This document shows, in pieces, positions 9,310 to 16,542 of a DNA stretch of 45,055 nt (within the stretch, counting starts at the first letter, position 1; every line of letters starts with the position of its first letter). The notes under the pieces are model-generated. The model saw only the letters and a list, made by a program, of their open reading frames with translations. It did no database searches and was not told the DNA's origin. Source of the stretch: a virus; IMG/VR virus record IMGVR_UViG_3300020410_001053, positions 1 through 45,055 of that record. One strand, 5' to 3'. A program made the translations under genes and the position numbers.

Positions 9310-10320
9310 ATGGACAAGTGTGAATGCCCATCTCATGGCTTCTGCAACTACTTCAAACAGGACATGACTTACGATCCTCCTAATTGGCAGTGGTGCCAGT
9401 CTGCTACCAAAGAGGAGAGGTTAAGATATAAAGTCAACGTAGACAAAAAGCATGCAAGGACACAAGCATTTCTTGGGGCAAAGTATGTAAAGACTTCACA
9501 GCTTGTTGAAGATTGTAGAGATCTTCTTTTGCCTAAAGTAGCTGGCCTGAATCTAATAGGAGTCCTTGGTATACCAAGATCAGGAATGCTTCCAGCAAGC
9601 ATGATTGCGATGCTGCTTAATTTACCTCTTTATTACATAGACAGCGACTCTGGGGAAATAAAAGTTTTGTCAGGGTGCGAGCAGTTTGGAGGTATGAGGA
9701 TGAAAGACCATCAGATTTCTGAGGGTAAAATGCTTGTTGTTGACGATACAATCTACGCCGGCACAGCCATTCACAACATAAAGCAAAAGATAAAGCGCGA
9801 TGCTTATTATTGTGCTGTGTACGCCCATCCGGATTCGAAATCCAAAGTTGATTTTTATGCTAAGGAACTTCCTCCTCCACATTTTTTGGAATGGAACCTG
9901 TTCAATTCGGGATATATAGAGAGCGCATTATTAGATTTTGATGGTATACTTTCTCCTAATGTGCCGTATGACAAGTGTATAAATGAAGAGGCTTATATAG
10001 ATTATATAAAGAATGTGAAGCCATTGTACAATAGAGTTCCTAAGAATCGTTGTCGTGGTATAGTAACAGCAAGGCTTGAAAAGTATCGGGATATAACAGA
10101 AGACTGGCTTAGGAAATATAATATAGAGTACGGGTTCCTAAAAATGTTCCCGACAGAAAGAGAAGAGGAGAGAGACAGAAATCACATACAAGAAGCTGCG
10201 AGTTTCAAAGCTGAATGTTTTAAAGGATCAGATGCTCATTTCTTTATAGAAAGCGAACTACCCGAGGCTATTATAATAAGACAGGAGACAGGCAAGTTTG
10301 TAATTTGTCCCGATGAGTAA
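9310..10320 (+). CDS. Phosphoribosyltransferase fused to HAD-like domain
   Basis: The N-terminal half is a type I phosphoribosyltransferase. VVDDTIYAGTA, with Asp145-Asp146, is the PRPP-binding loop, and GIPRSGMLPASMIA near residue 95 matches the pyrophosphate loop region. The C-terminal half starts with LLDFDGILSPN, whose Asp209 and Asp211 form the DxD motif I nucleophile pair of HAD phosphatases. It continues with a TAR motif II-like segment and a long Lys-containing tail. The first 30 residues carry four cysteines and may bind metal. The enzyme could combine base or sugar phosphoribosylation with phosphate removal. Its substrate cannot be read from sequence. It sits in a glycan-type gene run after the tail genes. 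Confidence 0.75.
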   Translation: MDKCECPSHGFCNYFKQDMTYDPPNWQWCQSATKEERLRYKVNVDKKHARTQAFLGAKYVKTSQLVEDCRDLLLPKVAGLNLIGVLGIPRSGMLPASMIAMLLNLPLYYIDSDSGEIKVLSGCEQFGGMRMKDHQISEGKMLVVDDTIYAGTAIHNIKQKIKRDAYYCAVYAHPDSKSKVDFYAKELPPPHFLEWNLFNSGYIESALLDFDGILSPNVPYDKCINEEAYIDYIKNVKPLYNRVPKNRCRGIVTARLEKYRDITEDWLRKYNIEYGFLKMFPTEREEERDRNHIQEAASFKAECFKGSDAHFFIESELPEAIIIRQETGKFVICPDE

Positions 10321-10323
10321 TAT

Positions 10324-10839
10324 ATGATATATTTACCAAAACGAGCTGTTTTTATCCATATCCCTCGCACAGCCGGAAACTCTGTAACAAGTGCAATCTC
10401 TGAAGTATGTGCTGGCAAGGGTATTGATATAATATTAGGGACTAGCGGGATGATACAAAATTGGCAGCAAATGAAACGCCACATTAGAGCTGTCAAGCTA
10501 AAGGAGATAATAGATGAGTGGGATGATATATATAAATTTGCTATCCACCGCCCGATGAAAGAAAGAGTTAATAGCGTTGCAAGACTCATACAGAGAGATA
10601 TTGCTGGAAATGTTCATCAAGATCCCACATGTCCAGAAGATTGGAGAAAAGTTTTGACTAACGAAAACAAGGACTATTGGGCAAATTTTATGAGGCATGA
10701 CTTTGACTGGTATACCAAAGGGCGTGATGGGCAGCATATAGGGGTCGAGAGGTATGATTTTTCAGAAATAAATAATGTTTGGCATGAGATATGCGATAAG
10801 TGTCATATACCCCGATGCTCCCTACCTAAGTTGAATTGA
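10324..10839 (+). CDS. Sulfotransferase-family protein
   Basis: A short (171 aa) sulfotransferase-like protein, expected to move sulfate from PAPS to a sugar or other hydroxyl group. HIPRTAGNSV at residues 12-21 corresponds to the 5'-phosphosulfate-binding loop (usual form HIPKTAGTS), with Arg in place of the common Lys. AIHRPMKERVNSV near residue 74 corresponds to the 3'-phosphate-binding motif (RDPxxRxxS type), with His-Arg-Pro replacing Arg-Asp-Pro. It is shorter than most members, so the acceptor-binding part is reduced. It starts 3 bases after the phosphoribosyltransferase fusion and is followed 9 bases later by the pyruvyl transferase, which fits glycan decoration. Confidence 0.7.
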   Translation: MIYLPKRAVFIHIPRTAGNSVTSAISEVCAGKGIDIILGTSGMIQNWQQMKRHIRAVKLKEIIDEWDDIYKFAIHRPMKERVNSVARLIQRDIAGNVHQDPTCPEDWRKVLTNENKDYWANFMRHDFDWYTKGRDGQHIGVERYDFSEINNVWHEICDKCHIPRCSLPKLN

Positions 10840-10848
10840 GCAAGAAAT

Positions 10849-11613
10849 ATGAGATTAGTTGATCTATCTTTGTTCGCCCCAGTTTTTGAACCATTGTCTG
10901 GCCTAACAGTAGGTATAGTAGACGGCATAGGGAATATAGGAGATCAGTTATTATACCTGTCCGCTAGGGAATTATGTAAAGAGTTTAATATTGAGTACTT
11001 TACTGTAAACACTCTAGCTGAGAATCCTATACCAAGATGTGATAAGCTTTTATTGTTTGGTGGAGGGAACATTGGATTTCCGCCTGCTGTTGCTATAAGA
11101 AGAAAAGCCTTCGAGTCAGGAATCCCATGCTGGCTTTTACCTCAAAGTGTTGTGAGGTCCGAAGATCTACAGTGCGAGAAGGCATTCTTTAGAGAGTCTG
11201 TTAGTAGGGACATAATGGGTTATGGAGAAATAGCTCCAGACCTAGCTCTGGGCTTTAACTTTCCAGACTCTTGTATTAACAAAAGAGGTTCTCAAGTCTT
11301 CCTTAGAAGAAATGGAGGTTCTGTGCATCACCATGTCAGACACGAACTAAAGATAGATCCGGCTATGTGGTGTTATACTCCAGAGGATTACTGGTCTCTT
11401 GCAGATGAGTTTGAAAGCATAACAACAGATAGGTTACACTTAGCTATATGCTCTTTGGCTATGGGCACAGGCACTACGCTTTTGCCTGTGAACTATCATA
11501 AGAATAATGCCATGTTCAGAGAGTGGCTGGAGCCCCTTGGTTGCTGTTGGAAAGACCACATCCTTTCTAATGAGATCTCAGGCACTTTAGAAGGAAGGCA
11601 ATTTACAAGATGA
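10849..11613 (+). CDS. Polysaccharide pyruvyl transferase-family protein
   Basis: A 254-residue protein with the marks of the polysaccharide pyruvyl transferase family (a GT-B-like fold that adds pyruvate ketals to sugars). GNIGDQLLYLSARELC appears near residue 27, GGGNIGFPPAVAIRRKA near residue 73, and the C-terminal ITTDRLHLAICSLAMG segment carries the conserved Asp-Arg-x-His. It is somewhat shorter than typical members. Its stop overlaps the ATG of the following radical SAM gene by four bases (ATGA), so translation is coupled. With the neighbouring sulfotransferase it would put acidic groups on a glycan. The acceptor is unknown. Confidence 0.75.
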   Translation: MRLVDLSLFAPVFEPLSGLTVGIVDGIGNIGDQLLYLSARELCKEFNIEYFTVNTLAENPIPRCDKLLLFGGGNIGFPPAVAIRRKAFESGIPCWLLPQSVVRSEDLQCEKAFFRESVSRDIMGYGEIAPDLALGFNFPDSCINKRGSQVFLRRNGGSVHHHVRHELKIDPAMWCYTPEDYWSLADEFESITTDRLHLAICSLAMGTGTTLLPVNYHKNNAMFREWLEPLGCCWKDHILSNEISGTLEGRQFTR

Positions 11614-12605
11614 AATTTTGCTCAAACCCTTTCAATACACTTCATGTGCATCCTGCTAGCTATATAACATGCTGTCCTAGTTGGTTTACTGATCACGGAG
11701 AAGTAACTGTAGAAGGTAAGTACGAAAATCTTTGGAAGGTGTGGAATCACGAAAGATTTCAAAAACTCAGGCAGGCTTGGATCAATAGTGATGACAGCCT
11801 CTGTAAAGGATGCGTATTGTCATTATTAAAAGACAGGAAAGATCCACCTATAGAAGAGTATATGAAACCAGTTATGAATCGTGGTCCAAGGAGTATTGTC
11901 TTTGCAAATGATATGACTTGCAACCTGCACTGCTGGTCTTGTAGGTCAAAGCCCATAATAGAAAAAAGGCAAGATGAGATATTTAGACAAACTAAGAATG
12001 TACTAGATACTTTCCATGAGAGCATTAAGTTTATATCAGCTATAGGGTCTGGAGATCCTTTAGCAAGTCCTGCTTGGAGAAAGATACTTCAGACGTTTGA
12101 GATTTCTAAATACAAAGATTTGGAGATTGAGATTTTTACAAATGGCCTATTAATACCTAAGTACTGGGATTCTATAAGTCATATACATGACAATATTAGT
12201 AGAATAAAAATGAGTGTAGACGCTGCTAGTAAAGAGATCTATGAGAAGACCCGCCTTGGAGGCAGATTTGAAGATCTTGACATAGCTATGAAGTTCGTAT
12301 CAAAGCTAGGCAAGCAGTTCATATTAAACATGGTAGTAGAGTCAGATAACTTTACTGACATACCCCTGTTTATTGAAAGAGCTATAGAGAACAACGCCAC
12401 AAGAGTCAATCTTACAATGTTAAGGAACTGGCCCGACATAAGAGGAGGAGTTGCTACCTTCAATGAAAAGAGTCTTGCCAACACCAATCATGAAAAATAC
12501 TCTGATTTCATAAAACTACTACACAACAATGAGGATTTGTTATCTCACCCAATAGTTGACGCCTCAAGAATCAGGCCCGAAGGACATGGGATTATAAGGC
12601 AATAA
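11610..12605 (+). CDS. Radical SAM protein with N-terminal SPASM/twitch-like cysteines
   Basis: A 331-residue radical SAM protein. DMTCNLHCWSC gives the CxxxCxxC cluster at Cys104, Cys108 and Cys111. Before it comes a segment usually seen as a C-terminal SPASM/twitch motif: FCSNPFNTLHVHPASYITCC at the start, then SLCKGC near residue 67. The auxiliary-cluster part therefore precedes the catalytic barrel. SAIGSGDPLASP near residue 145 matches the GGEP-type SAM-binding strand. Proteins of this architecture often lie in glycan or peptide-modification clusters. It ends the plus-strand transcript, just before the convergent terminator. The substrate cannot be inferred. Confidence 0.75.
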   Translation: MKFCSNPFNTLHVHPASYITCCPSWFTDHGEVTVEGKYENLWKVWNHERFQKLRQAWINSDDSLCKGCVLSLLKDRKDPPIEEYMKPVMNRGPRSIVFANDMTCNLHCWSCRSKPIIEKRQDEIFRQTKNVLDTFHESIKFISAIGSGDPLASPAWRKILQTFEISKYKDLEIEIFTNGLLIPKYWDSISHIHDNISRIKMSVDAASKEIYEKTRLGGRFEDLDIAMKFVSKLGKQFILNMVVESDNFTDIPLFIERAIENNATRVNLTMLRNWPDIRGGVATFNEKSLANTNHEKYSDFIKLLHNNEDLLSHPIVDASRIRPEGHGIIRQ

Positions 12606-12627
12606 AAAAAGGGGGTATAAAACCCCC
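12604..12627 (-). terminator. Intrinsic terminator at the convergent junction
   Basis: Five G (12611-12615) and five C (12623-12627) form a stem around a 7-base loop. Seven A flank it on the left (12604-12610), which on the minus strand is a U-tract directly after the hairpin. It therefore terminates the long minus-strand unit whose last gene stops at 12656. Read on the plus strand the U-tract is weaker (agtttt, from 12631), so readthrough from the radical SAM gene is less well stopped. A small palindrome, agttttaaaaaact, follows at 12631-12644. Confidence 0.75.
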
Positions 12628-12655
12628 TCCAGTTTTAAAAAACTGCCTTAGAATC

Positions 12656-13042
12656 TCACTTAGAAGCTGGTGGCTTATATACAAACCACCCTTTCTGTGG
12701 TAAGAACCCTCGGTTTTTATCAGCATAAGCCTTTTCATTTGCTCTTTGCTCTTTCTGCTTCTCAGAAAGCTGATCCCATCTGATCTTTGGATAGATTTGA
12801 CCACCCTTCTTCGTGCGTCCGAATATAACCTTTGCTCTACAGTCCTTGCAGACTACTTCAAGCCAGTCATTCTCTGAGCTATCATGACGGCAAACAAACT
12901 TCACATTTGGTGAAGCACATTTACCACAGGATTGATGCTGAAAAACTTCTTGAACTCTAGCAACTTGTTTAAAAAGTTCTTCTTCAGTTTCCGCATCAAC
13001 TTGAAAAGTCAAGTCGGGTGTTGCTCTAACATTAGCCTTCAT
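12656..13042 (-). CDS. Zinc-finger protein, probable DNA-metabolism accessory
   Basis: A 128-residue protein with a clear zinc-ribbon arrangement (Cys39, Cys42, Cys51, Cys65, Cys68) embedded in VVCKDCRAKVIFGRTKKGG. A C-terminal basic/aromatic segment ends in GWFVYKPP. Its ATG overlaps the stop of the upstream putative annealing protein (TAATG), so the two are translated together. I recall similar small zinc proteins beside phage single-strand annealing or single-strand-binding genes, which suggests a role in replication or recombination. No enzyme motif is visible. It is the last gene before the convergent terminator. Confidence 0.6.
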   Translation of the reverse strand: MKANVRATPDLTFQVDAETEEELFKQVARVQEVFQHQSCGKCASPNVKFVCRHDSSENDWLEVVCKDCRAKVIFGRTKKGGQIYPKIRWDQLSEKQKEQRANEKAYADKNRGFLPQKGWFVYKPPASK

Positions 13043-13794
13043 TACTTTTTACCTCCGGTATCAAATGTTTCTCTCCATTCGGAATCGTAACCCTTCAAGT
13101 TTTCAGGAATAGATGCTGGACTTCTTTGGTACTCGGATAAAGTACTTAACAGCATCCTGCCTTGGAGGTTACTAGAATCTCTGATTGAGTCGGCGTTAGG
13201 ACATACACTTTTCACACCCTCAACCAAGTTTACATCCAGTCGTTTACACATTTGGTTGATTGCCAGTATTTGCTGGTCAGTTATATTCTCCTGAGCAGCT
13301 AGCACATCATCTTCAGATGTTTGCTGGACTTCCTCAGCAGTCACGACCCTTAATTTAAGAGCTCTTCGCAAGGCTTTGCCTTCAGCTCGGGTATCTGCTG
13401 TAGAAACAAGGTGTTGGTTGAAAGGGTGTGGAATGTTTTGAAACTTAACATCAACACAACCATCTACAGTTATTATAACATCGGTAGCATACTTTTGGAT
13501 CGCTAAAGTGTGTTTAACCGTGCAAATACCTCTAGAAGTATCGTAGTTAAATATTTCACTTGTCGAACTTACTATTTCCCCATAGACTCGTTCAGTGACC
13601 CTTCTTAGTCCGTCTACGGTAGGGTTTCCCTGCTTAAGCTCGCTGTCATGCATTTGATCCAATACATATTCACTCCATTCAGGGTCAGCAGGAGTATAGG
13701 TCTTGTCCTCATTCTCCTCCATTAGTTCTTCTTGGATAACTTCTGCGATCTCTTCGAAATCTTTTGGTTCAGGCTTTTTCTTTGTTTTAGTCAT
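13042..13794 (-). CDS. Putative single-strand annealing / recombination protein
   Basis: A 250-residue protein with an acidic, charged N-terminus. The central domain contains NPTVDGLRRVTERVYGEI (near residue 57) and, further on, STADTRAEGKALRRALKLRV (near residue 130). This Arg/Ala-rich helix after a beta-rich stretch resembles phage Rad52-like annealing proteins. The C-terminal third is probably a separate small helical domain, with possible involvement in protein contacts. Its ATG overlaps the upstream homing endonuclease stop (ATGA), and its own stop overlaps the zinc-finger gene. Assignment to the Rad52/Sak group is by pattern and neighbourhood only. A single-strand-binding protein is the alternative. 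Confidence 0.5.
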   Translation of the reverse strand: MTKTKKKPEPKDFEEIAEVIQEELMEENEDKTYTPADPEWSEYVLDQMHDSELKQGNPTVDGLRRVTERVYGEIVSSTSEIFNYDTSRGICTVKHTLAIQKYATDVIITVDGCVDVKFQNIPHPFNQHLVSTADTRAEGKALRRALKLRVVTAEEVQQTSEDDVLAAQENITDQQILAINQMCKRLDVNLVEGVKSVCPNADSIRDSSNLQGRMLLSTLSEYQRSPASIPENLKGYDSEWRETFDTGGKK

Positions 13795-14576
13795 ATTTCT
13801 ATATACCTCTGATCTTCCTTTGGAAATTTAGTTTTTATCTTCCTCAATTCCTTTTCAAGGTTCTCAAGGATACTTCTGAAATATCTCTGAGAGCTCCTTT
13901 TGTCTTGCTTTATTCTAATTAGAATCATTCCCTGTGATATAATTAGACCCGTTTTTTGTCGATCTGACCTCTTATTTCTTTCAAGATTTTCTTCTCCCCA
14001 AACAGGTTCGAAATGTGATGGGCCGTCTACTTCTATAGCAGTCATGACATCATTAACATAAAGGTCAATCTCAAGTCTTTGGTTTTTTAATATATGTTCT
14101 TTATGAAACTGAACTTCGTATCCAAGCTTTGTTAGTTCCTCAAGAAGATATCTTTCTAGTTTTGAGCCAATTCTTGAAGCCTCCCTAATAGCGATATTCC
14201 CTTTCTGTACAGTTTCTCTTTTTTCTGAGTCGCTTTTGCTATGCCAAGACTTCTTGCCTATCTCAGATCTGGAGATTTTTTCTTCTTCAGTCAGAGCGTC
14301 CCATACTTTTCCTTGGCTTTCACTTATCTTTAACTTGGTATCCTCAGAATGTTTCTTACCCTCTGTTGGGTGGGTTGACCGGCCTTCTTTTAATGCTAGC
14401 TTTGCGGCCTGACTTCTACTCCGAATAGGAATTCCAAACCTCTTTGCATCTCTCCTAACCTTATTAGGATAAGTACCCAATTCCTTAGCTATTTCCGAGA
14501 AACTCATATTGTTCTTTACGTACATAGACTCAATTGTCTTTGCTTTTTTCTTATCGTTAAGATCATGATATTTCAT
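13791..14576 (-). CDS. Free-standing homing endonuclease, Vsr-like (EDxHD-type)
   Basis: A modular DNA endonuclease of 261 residues. Residues 18-50 are a helix-turn-helix (SFSEIAKELGTYPNKVRRD). Residues near 73-90 (GKKHSEDTKLKISESQGK) form a NUMOD3-like DNA-binding module typical of homing endonucleases. The C-terminal half holds a Vsr/DUF559-like nuclease core with LEIDLYVND, then AIEVDGPSHF, then a Lys/Arg-rich helix. This layout resembles Vsr-fold phage homing enzymes such as I-Bth0305I. It is inserted between sugar genes and recombination genes with a one-base gap upstream and an ATGA overlap downstream, so it has not disrupted the operon. It is a selfish element of its own. Confidence 0.7.
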   Translation of the reverse strand: MKYHDLNDKKKAKTIESMYVKNNMSFSEIAKELGTYPNKVRRDAKRFGIPIRSRSQAAKLALKEGRSTHPTEGKKHSEDTKLKISESQGKVWDALTEEEKISRSEIGKKSWHSKSDSEKRETVQKGNIAIREASRIGSKLERYLLEELTKLGYEVQFHKEHILKNQRLEIDLYVNDVMTAIEVDGPSHFEPVWGEENLERNKRSDRQKTGLIISQGMILIRIKQDKRSSQRYFRSILENLEKELRKIKTKFPKEDQRYIEI

Positions 14577-14577
14577 A

Positions 14578-14988
14578 CTATAGCGCCTCTATCAATTTTT
14601 TATCTAGACTATTCATCATACCATCAGGCTTTCTGAAAAACTTACTTATAACAGAAAATATTGTCTGGTCATTTGCGACTATTTTTATATCATCATTGCA
14701 GAAGACATTTAGTAAATCCCTGTATGGGATAGTATTAAAGCTATGCCACTCGATTGACTTTACCCAATATACTCTTTTTTCACATGTGTTATTTTTTAGG
14801 AGTCCTATAGCCTCTTGCAAGTGCAAAGCCAGTATAGTCCCTTCAAAGTGATACGACATATAAGAAGAGAAGATTGAAGTCTGTTGAGTTTTCTTATTAT
14901 AGTTACAGTTGGAGAATATAGTAACATTAGCCTTAGCTACTTCTTCTAGATCTATACCATCAAGACTTTGAGATATAATGCCAATCAT
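14578..14988 (-). CDS. Uncharacterised protein in the sugar gene run
   Basis: A 136-residue protein I do not recognise. It has no signal peptide, membrane span or zinc motif. It has mixed alpha/beta character with hydrophobic strands at its start (MIGIISQSL) and in the middle (KRVYWVKSIEW), and a basic tail. Its ATG overlaps the stop of the preceding glycosyltransferase-like gene (ATGA), and its own stop lies one base before the homing endonuclease. The coupling suggests it works with the glycosyltransferases, perhaps as a small acceptor-recognition or partner protein. That is inference from position only. Confidence 0.55.
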   Translation of the reverse strand: MIGIISQSLDGIDLEEVAKANVTIFSNCNYNKKTQQTSIFSSYMSYHFEGTILALHLQEAIGLLKNNTCEKRVYWVKSIEWHSFNTIPYRDLLNVFCNDDIKIVANDQTIFSVISKFFRKPDGMMNSLDKKLIEAL

Positions 14989-15839
14989 ATTGTGGCCTCC
15001 ATTTGAATTTTTAACTTTGATTCCATTACTGACTGTGCAGCCACCTCAGACCCTAGCCTTGATAGCAGAGAAAAACAAACATCAAACCCACTAGAAGACT
15101 TTATTATTTCATTGAAGTTATCTAAGTAGTCATTTGTAGACTTAGCTTCTGATATCGCTATAGCAAGAGAATTCGGATCATCAAAAATGGGGATTCCTCC
15201 TATAGGATTTTCTGACATAACTACAACTGGACAATTTTTAGTTACTGCCAAAGGCCACATATTTCCAGTCAGATCTATATAGACTTGGCAGGATTTAAGT
15301 ATGTTCCCTCTATCCTCTGGTGTAACTTGGCCTAAGTAGTTGGGGGTTTCAAGCTTCTGTGATCCAAAGAACCTTACATCTTGCGAACACATATAGGAAA
15401 GCAGCCCTGTAATCTTATTAACTCCTTCTTGAGTAAAGAAGTCTGTAAAGCAGGCGGCTTCACAAATCATATCTTTATCCTGTTTTCCGGGAACGTTATA
15501 GTATTCAACAGTGTCATAGATGTTGGTAGGGATACTTAATAATTTGTCAATCTTAAAATCCATGCTAGACATTATAACATCACTAATTGAAATGTCAACC
15601 TGACTAGGGGTTTCTCCCATATAGACAATAGCCTGAATTGTTGGACACATATGTCTCAAAGTCTGTATAGAATCAATCTTAGAGTTACTATTGTATACTA
15701 ATACCCTCGGTTTCGCCTCATGAGCCATTTTGAATAAAGGCACTGCATGGCTGTTCCAACCAATACACTCTATATTTGAGTACTTTAAAGCTCTTCCGAT
15801 AGGCTCTGAATTTCTGTGGTTTTGTTCTATAACTATCAT
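14985..15839 (-). CDS. Glycosyltransferase-like protein (GT-B type)
   Basis: A 284-residue protein with the outline of a short GT-B glycosyltransferase. An N-terminal Rossmann-like half contains PRVLVYNSNSKIDSI. The C-terminal half has FFGSQKLETPNYLGQVTPED followed by ILKSCQVYIDLTGNMWPLAV, which matches the donor-binding region where a short strand and a Glu/Asp-containing loop hold the nucleotide sugar. A classical E-x7-E motif is not obvious, so activity is uncertain. It overlaps both neighbours by ATGA, the nucleotidyltransferase upstream and the 136-aa protein downstream, and belongs to a run of sugar genes starting at 21250. Confidence 0.55.
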   Translation of the reverse strand: MIVIEQNHRNSEPIGRALKYSNIECIGWNSHAVPLFKMAHEAKPRVLVYNSNSKIDSIQTLRHMCPTIQAIVYMGETPSQVDISISDVIMSSMDFKIDKLLSIPTNIYDTVEYYNVPGKQDKDMICEAACFTDFFTQEGVNKITGLLSYMCSQDVRFFGSQKLETPNYLGQVTPEDRGNILKSCQVYIDLTGNMWPLAVTKNCPVVVMSENPIGGIPIFDDPNSLAIAISEAKSTNDYLDNFNEIIKSSSGFDVCFSLLSRLGSEVAAQSVMESKLKIQMEATI

Positions 15840-16537
15840 TTTATATCTATCGCTCTTACTAAATCTTTAGATGTATCTATATCTATAACTTTTATATCTT
15901 TATCTTGTATGCATTTGATTTTGCCGCCCAAGTCAATAACTTTATTCATAACTTCAAATCCGAAAAGTTTATTATGCTTTCTATTTTGACATACCTTCTT
16001 AAATAAGCTTAACTCTTTACCTTGAAGGTAGGTAATTTGATTCCATTTATGGTCTAAGTCATACATCATATTTGTTATATTATTATTTGAGTCCTTAATG
16101 CAACCTACTTCTTCTTCTCTGTTTGAGTCTACACTCGCAGAAGTGCAGGATGTAGTGTAATCCATTTTAGAGAGAGCATACTCGTTAAACACTAAATCTC
16201 CATATATAATTAAGACACGCTCAGACTTTATGCTTCTAAGAGCAATAGATAGACTTCTTGATACATTGGTTGTTGAATAATTCTCATTCTCCAACTTTAT
16301 AAAGTCTTCAGGACAAAAGTCCATAAGCTTGTCACATTCAAAACCTGCTATTATTATAAACCTAACATCTCCCAAGACTTTTCTAACAAGCCTTACTTGT
16401 CTAGTTAAGATCCTTTCCTTTTTTATATCCAGTAGAGGCTTAGGTCCATAACTTTTCATTCTCCTGCCTTCTCCTGCCGCAGGTATTATTACTGTTAGGC
16501 TATCTTCTAACTCAGCTTTTATTTTATGCTTTGCCAT
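15836..16537 (-). CDS. Sugar/alditol-phosphate nucleotidyltransferase
   Basis: A 233-residue nucleotidyltransferase of the GT-A-like NTP-transferase fold. IIPAAGEGRRMKSYGPKPLL (from residue 17) is the signature nucleotide-binding loop G-x-G-x-R-M with the downstream KPLL. VLIIYGDLVF near residue 107 supplies the metal-binding Asp after the central strand. Such enzymes join CTP, UTP or dTTP to a sugar phosphate or to phosphocholine and so make the activated donor used by glycosyltransferases. The short length is closer to LicC/IspD-size enzymes than to RmlA. It overlaps the following glycosyltransferase-like gene (ATGA), which could be its partner. Confidence 0.75.
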   Translation of the reverse strand: MAKHKIKAELEDSLTVIIPAAGEGRRMKSYGPKPLLDIKKERILTRQVRLVRKVLGDVRFIIIAGFECDKLMDFCPEDFIKLENENYSTTNVSRSLSIALRSIKSERVLIIYGDLVFNEYALSKMDYTTSCTSASVDSNREEEVGCIKDSNNNITNMMYDLDHKWNQITYLQGKELSLFKKVCQNRKHNKLFGFEVMNKVIDLGGKIKCIQDKDIKVIDIDTSKDLVRAIDIK

Positions 16538-16542
16538 CTAGG

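Noticed and set aside
12606-12655. tRNA or small RNA gene at the convergent gap
   Set aside because: Only 50 bases long and fully explained by the terminator hairpin and a short palindrome. No tRNA cloverleaf was found anywhere in the window.
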